A stretch of 32,272 bases of DNA from Chloroflexota bacterium. GTDB lineage: Bacteria; Chloroflexota; Anaerolineae; Caldilineales; Caldilineaceae. The stretch spans positions 1 through 32,272 of the forward strand of contig JAGWYN010000045.1 of NCBI GenBank assembly GCA_018969295.1, given 5' to 3'. The translations under genes and the position numbers were made by a program. Within the stretch, counting starts at the first letter, position 1, and each line of letters starts with the position of its first letter. Positions 29,967 through 32,272 of the stretch are shown piece by piece. Under the pieces are notes generated by a model. The model did not search any database, was not told the DNA's origin, and worked only from the letters and a program-made list of their open reading frames with translations.

Positions 29967-31958
29967 ATGAACCGCTACTTCTACAAATCCACCCTCTCCC
30001 ACTTCGCCACCGCCGACCAATCTGCCATCCTCGGCCAAATGGCAACTGTGAACCCGTTTGACCTCACCCCTCAACAACGCGACGCCTGGGTTGACCAGAT
30101 TCAATGCTTGAAACTCGGCCTGGCAGGCCACGAGGGAGACATCTATTTCGAATACGCCATCCCGCGAATGGGCCGCCGGGTGGATACAGTCGTGCTAATC
30201 GGGCCGGTGATATTTGTTGTTGAATTCAAAGTGGGCGAGAAGGCCTTTCACGCACAAGACCTGGAACAGGTTATGGACTATGGCCTGGATCTTTCGAACT
30301 TCCACGAAGGTAGCCACAACAAATTCGTCATTCCTCTATTGGTCGCCACTGAAGCACATGACACGTATGTCTCTGAAGAGGCAAGCGTTGCCAGAGGCGG
30401 GCTGTTCAAGCCATTGAAAGCCAACAAGAAAGGAATTGCCAAGGCCCTCAAACTGGGTCTGGCAGCCGCGCAAGGGCCGGCGTTGAATGGTTTGGAGTGG
30501 GAGCAGAGCCGGTACAAACCGACCCCGACGATAATTGAAGCGACTTTGGCGCTCTATCGCGGCCATTCGGTGGTGGAGATCACAAAGAACGAAGCTGGCG
30601 ACAACCTGACCCTGACCTCTGCATCTGTTTCTGAGATCATCAAAACCACCCGTGCAAAGGGCGAAAAGGCGATCTGTTTTGTGACCGGCGTGCCCGGCGC
30701 AGGCAAGACGCTGGTCGGGCTGGATATTGCAACGAAACATATCAATGCCAAAGACGAGCTTTATAGCGTGTATCTTTCAGGCAATGGCCCCTTGGTCTCC
30801 GTACTGCAGGAAGCTTTGGCCCGAGACAAGGTGCTGCGCACCAAAGAGATGGGTGAGACGATCAGAAAGAGTGACGCCCACAGCGAAGTGAAGGCTTTCG
30901 TTCAAATGATTCACCATTTCCGCGACGAAGGTTTGCATGATCCCATCAAACCACCGATTGAGCACGTTGCAATCTTTGATGAAGCCCAAAGGGCTTGGAC
31001 TCGGGAGATGACCGTTGATTTCATGAAGCGCAAGAAGAATCAGCCGAACTTTCATATGTCTGAACCCGAGTTTTTAATCTCTTGTATGAACCGTCACCAG
31101 GATTGGGCCGTAGTTGTCTGCCTGGTCGGTGGGGGGCAGGAGATCAACACTGGCGAGGCGGGCATCGGAGAATGGATCGAATCGGTGAACCGATCTTTCC
31201 CAGATTGGAAGATCTACATCTCTGACCAACTCGGAGAGGCTGAATTTGGGGCGGAGAAGACCGAGAAATCATTGGCTCAGCACAGCGCGATCCTCCGTTT
31301 GCCCGAATTGCATTTGAAGACGTCGATACGATCCTTTCGTAGTGAAAAGGTGTCTTCGTTTGTGAAGCATTTACTCGATGTGGAAGGCGAACATGCCCGA
31401 AATATGGTGCGCGAAGTTTCAGTGCACTATCCTTTGGTGCTGACCCGCGACATCCACACCGCAAAAGCCTGGCTGAAAGCACAGGCGCATGGTTCTGAAA
31501 GGTACGGCATCGTCGCTTCATCCAAAGGAGCCCGACTCAGGCCGCTGGCGCTGGATGTGAAAGCCAAAGCCAGCCCAGTGCATTGGTTTCTGAATGGCCG
31601 CGATGATGTGCGCTCGTCTTTCTTCATGGAAGACGTCGCCACTGAATTTGACGTGCAGGGGCTTGAACTCGACTGGGTCTGCGTGGCCTGGGATGCCGAC
31701 TACAGATACGCGGACAATCGATGGGACACGTACGAGTTTCGTGCGGTTCCGAATCAGCAGGCAATGCGTTGGAACAAAATACGGGCGGCTGAGAGGAAGT
31801 CGTATCTCAAGAATGCCTATCGCGTCCTCTTGACTCGAGCCCGGCAAGGCATGGTGGTGCTGGTGCCGGAAGGGTCAGAGAGTGATGTGACGCGAAAACC
31901 GGAATATTATGACAAAACGTATGAGTATCTGGCTGGGCTGGGGATGTTGAAACTTTAG
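29967..31958 (+). CDS. DUF2075-type ATPase with N-terminal PD-(D/E)xK-like domain
   Basis: A 663-aa protein from ATG 29967. Residues about 50-110 hold a nuclease-like signature: Glu62 in FEYAIPRMG, Asp73 in RRVDTVVLIG and Glu86-x-Lys88 in VVEFKVG. The ATPase follows with Walker A GVPGAGKT (241-248), Walker B AIFDEAQ (335-341), a GGGQEIN sensor-like motif (about 390-396), GLELDWVCVAWD, and the SF1-type arginine motif YRVLLTRARQGM near 630. DUF2075 proteins are superfamily 1-like ATPases often found in mobile or defence-rich regions. The nuclease-ATPase layout suggests action on DNA or RNA, possibly in phage defence. The gene stands alone between mobile elements and looks intact. Confidence 0.8.
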   Translation: MNRYFYKSTLSHFATADQSAILGQMATVNPFDLTPQQRDAWVDQIQCLKLGLAGHEGDIYFEYAIPRMGRRVDTVVLIGPVIFVVEFKVGEKAFHAQDLEQVMDYGLDLSNFHEGSHNKFVIPLLVATEAHDTYVSEEASVARGGLFKPLKANKKGIAKALKLGLAAAQGPALNGLEWEQSRYKPTPTIIEATLALYRGHSVVEITKNEAGDNLTLTSASVSEIIKTTRAKGEKAICFVTGVPGAGKTLVGLDIATKHINAKDELYSVYLSGNGPLVSVLQEALARDKVLRTKEMGETIRKSDAHSEVKAFVQMIHHFRDEGLHDPIKPPIEHVAIFDEAQRAWTREMTVDFMKRKKNQPNFHMSEPEFLISCMNRHQDWAVVVCLVGGGQEINTGEAGIGEWIESVNRSFPDWKIYISDQLGEAEFGAEKTEKSLAQHSAILRLPELHLKTSIRSFRSEKVSSFVKHLLDVEGEHARNMVREVSVHYPLVLTRDIHTAKAWLKAQAHGSERYGIVASSKGARLRPLALDVKAKASPVHWFLNGRDDVRSSFFMEDVATEFDVQGLELDWVCVAWDADYRYADNRWDTYEFRAVPNQQAMRWNKIRAAERKSYLKNAYRVLLTRARQGMVVLVPEGSESDVTRKPEYYDKTYEYLAGLGMLKL

Positions 31959-32022
31959 TTGTGAAATCAAAAACAATGACCTCTAGGATCGCCGGTTAGA
32001 TTGAGGGGAAAGGGCGTGAGCC

Positions 32023-32272
32023 ATGGCTAAGGGAACAAAAACAGCTGCGTTTGCAACGAGTTCGCGTATAAACCATGACGCGTCAAAATATTACAATTCT
32101 AAGTTATACGCTGAACTACCTAAGCCGAATGGCATTGACTCGGAACGGATCGACGATGTTCCATTGCTGATGCACTGGATGCTCAAAATGCACATCGATG
32201 AGATCATCGACGCTGCGATCGGTGCAACGCATGGGAATCGACAAGGCCTGAGCTATGGACAACTGGCGGTTG
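32023..32272 (+). CDS. IS1634-like transposase with DUF4277 N-terminus, 5' part only
   Basis: ATG 32023 opens a frame that runs off the window. Translated residues include SERIDDVPLLMHWMLKMHIDEIID and THGNRQGLSYGQLAV, which match the DUF4277 start of IS1634-type DDE transposases ('ERLDDIPLL...M..LGI.EIID....HGN..GLS.GW'). The catalytic domain lies beyond the edge. The left end of the element should lie between 31959 and 32022, but its inverted repeat cannot be defined without the other end. Confidence 0.75.
   Translation, partial: MAKGTKTAAFATSSRINHDASKYYNSKLYAELPKPNGIDSERIDDVPLLMHWMLKMHIDEIIDAAIGATHGNRQGLSYGQLAV

Overview
The window looks like an accessory stretch of a high-GC bacterial chromosome. 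Gene style (a substrate-binding lipoprotein with an Ala/Pro/Glu-rich linker after an LTAC lipobox, several HyuA/HyuB copies, DUF1028, a CPBP-like fragment, many decayed insertion sequences) suggests Chloroflexota, possibly Caldilineae or Anaerolineae. That is a judgement of style; no rRNA or marker gene is present.

Left flank (1-5210): the last codons of a DNA methyltransferase, overlapped by an 857-aa GIY-YIG/T5orf172-helicase protein (probable restriction system); a decayed IS701-like element; an intact AbrB-type antitoxin gene with a frameshifted, truncated PIN toxin; and the N-terminal part of a membrane protein.

Centre (5211-29173): a catabolic island of 16 genes in two divergent units from a 241-bp intergenic region (10885-11125). 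The minus unit reads racemase-like enolase-superfamily enzyme, HyuB, HyuB, creatinase-like M24 protein. The plus unit reads HyuA, HyuA, HyuB, DUF1028 protein, second enolase-superfamily enzyme, peptide-type ABC transporter (binding protein and two permeases, no ATPase), S9 peptidase, aspartoacylase/succinylglutamate desuccinylase-like enzyme, and two amidohydrolases. Many junctions are ATGA/GTGA overlaps or gaps of a few bases, so the plus unit is probably one long operon or a few linked sub-operons. The inferred job is import of a peptide-like or cyclic amide/imide compound, ATP-dependent ring opening by HyuA/HyuB, epimerisation, and hydrolysis of the N-acyl or amide product. The substrate cannot be read from the sequence, and no regulator gene, carbamoylase or ABC ATPase is present.

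Right flank (29174-32272): a group II intron of about 413 bp that has lost almost all of its reverse-transcriptase ORF but keeps domains V and VI; a 136-bp MITE-like unit with 23-bp terminal inverted repeats; a DUF2075-type ATPase with an N-terminal PD-(D/E)xK-like region; and the start of an IS1634-like (DUF4277) transposase gene cut by the window edge.

The strongest candidates for something undescribed are the doubled hydantoinase/racemase island, two amidohydrolases that both lack the second His of the HxH motif, the M24 enzyme with a rebuilt metal site, and a paired GCAACnnGTTGC-type palindrome present in two gaps of the plus operon.
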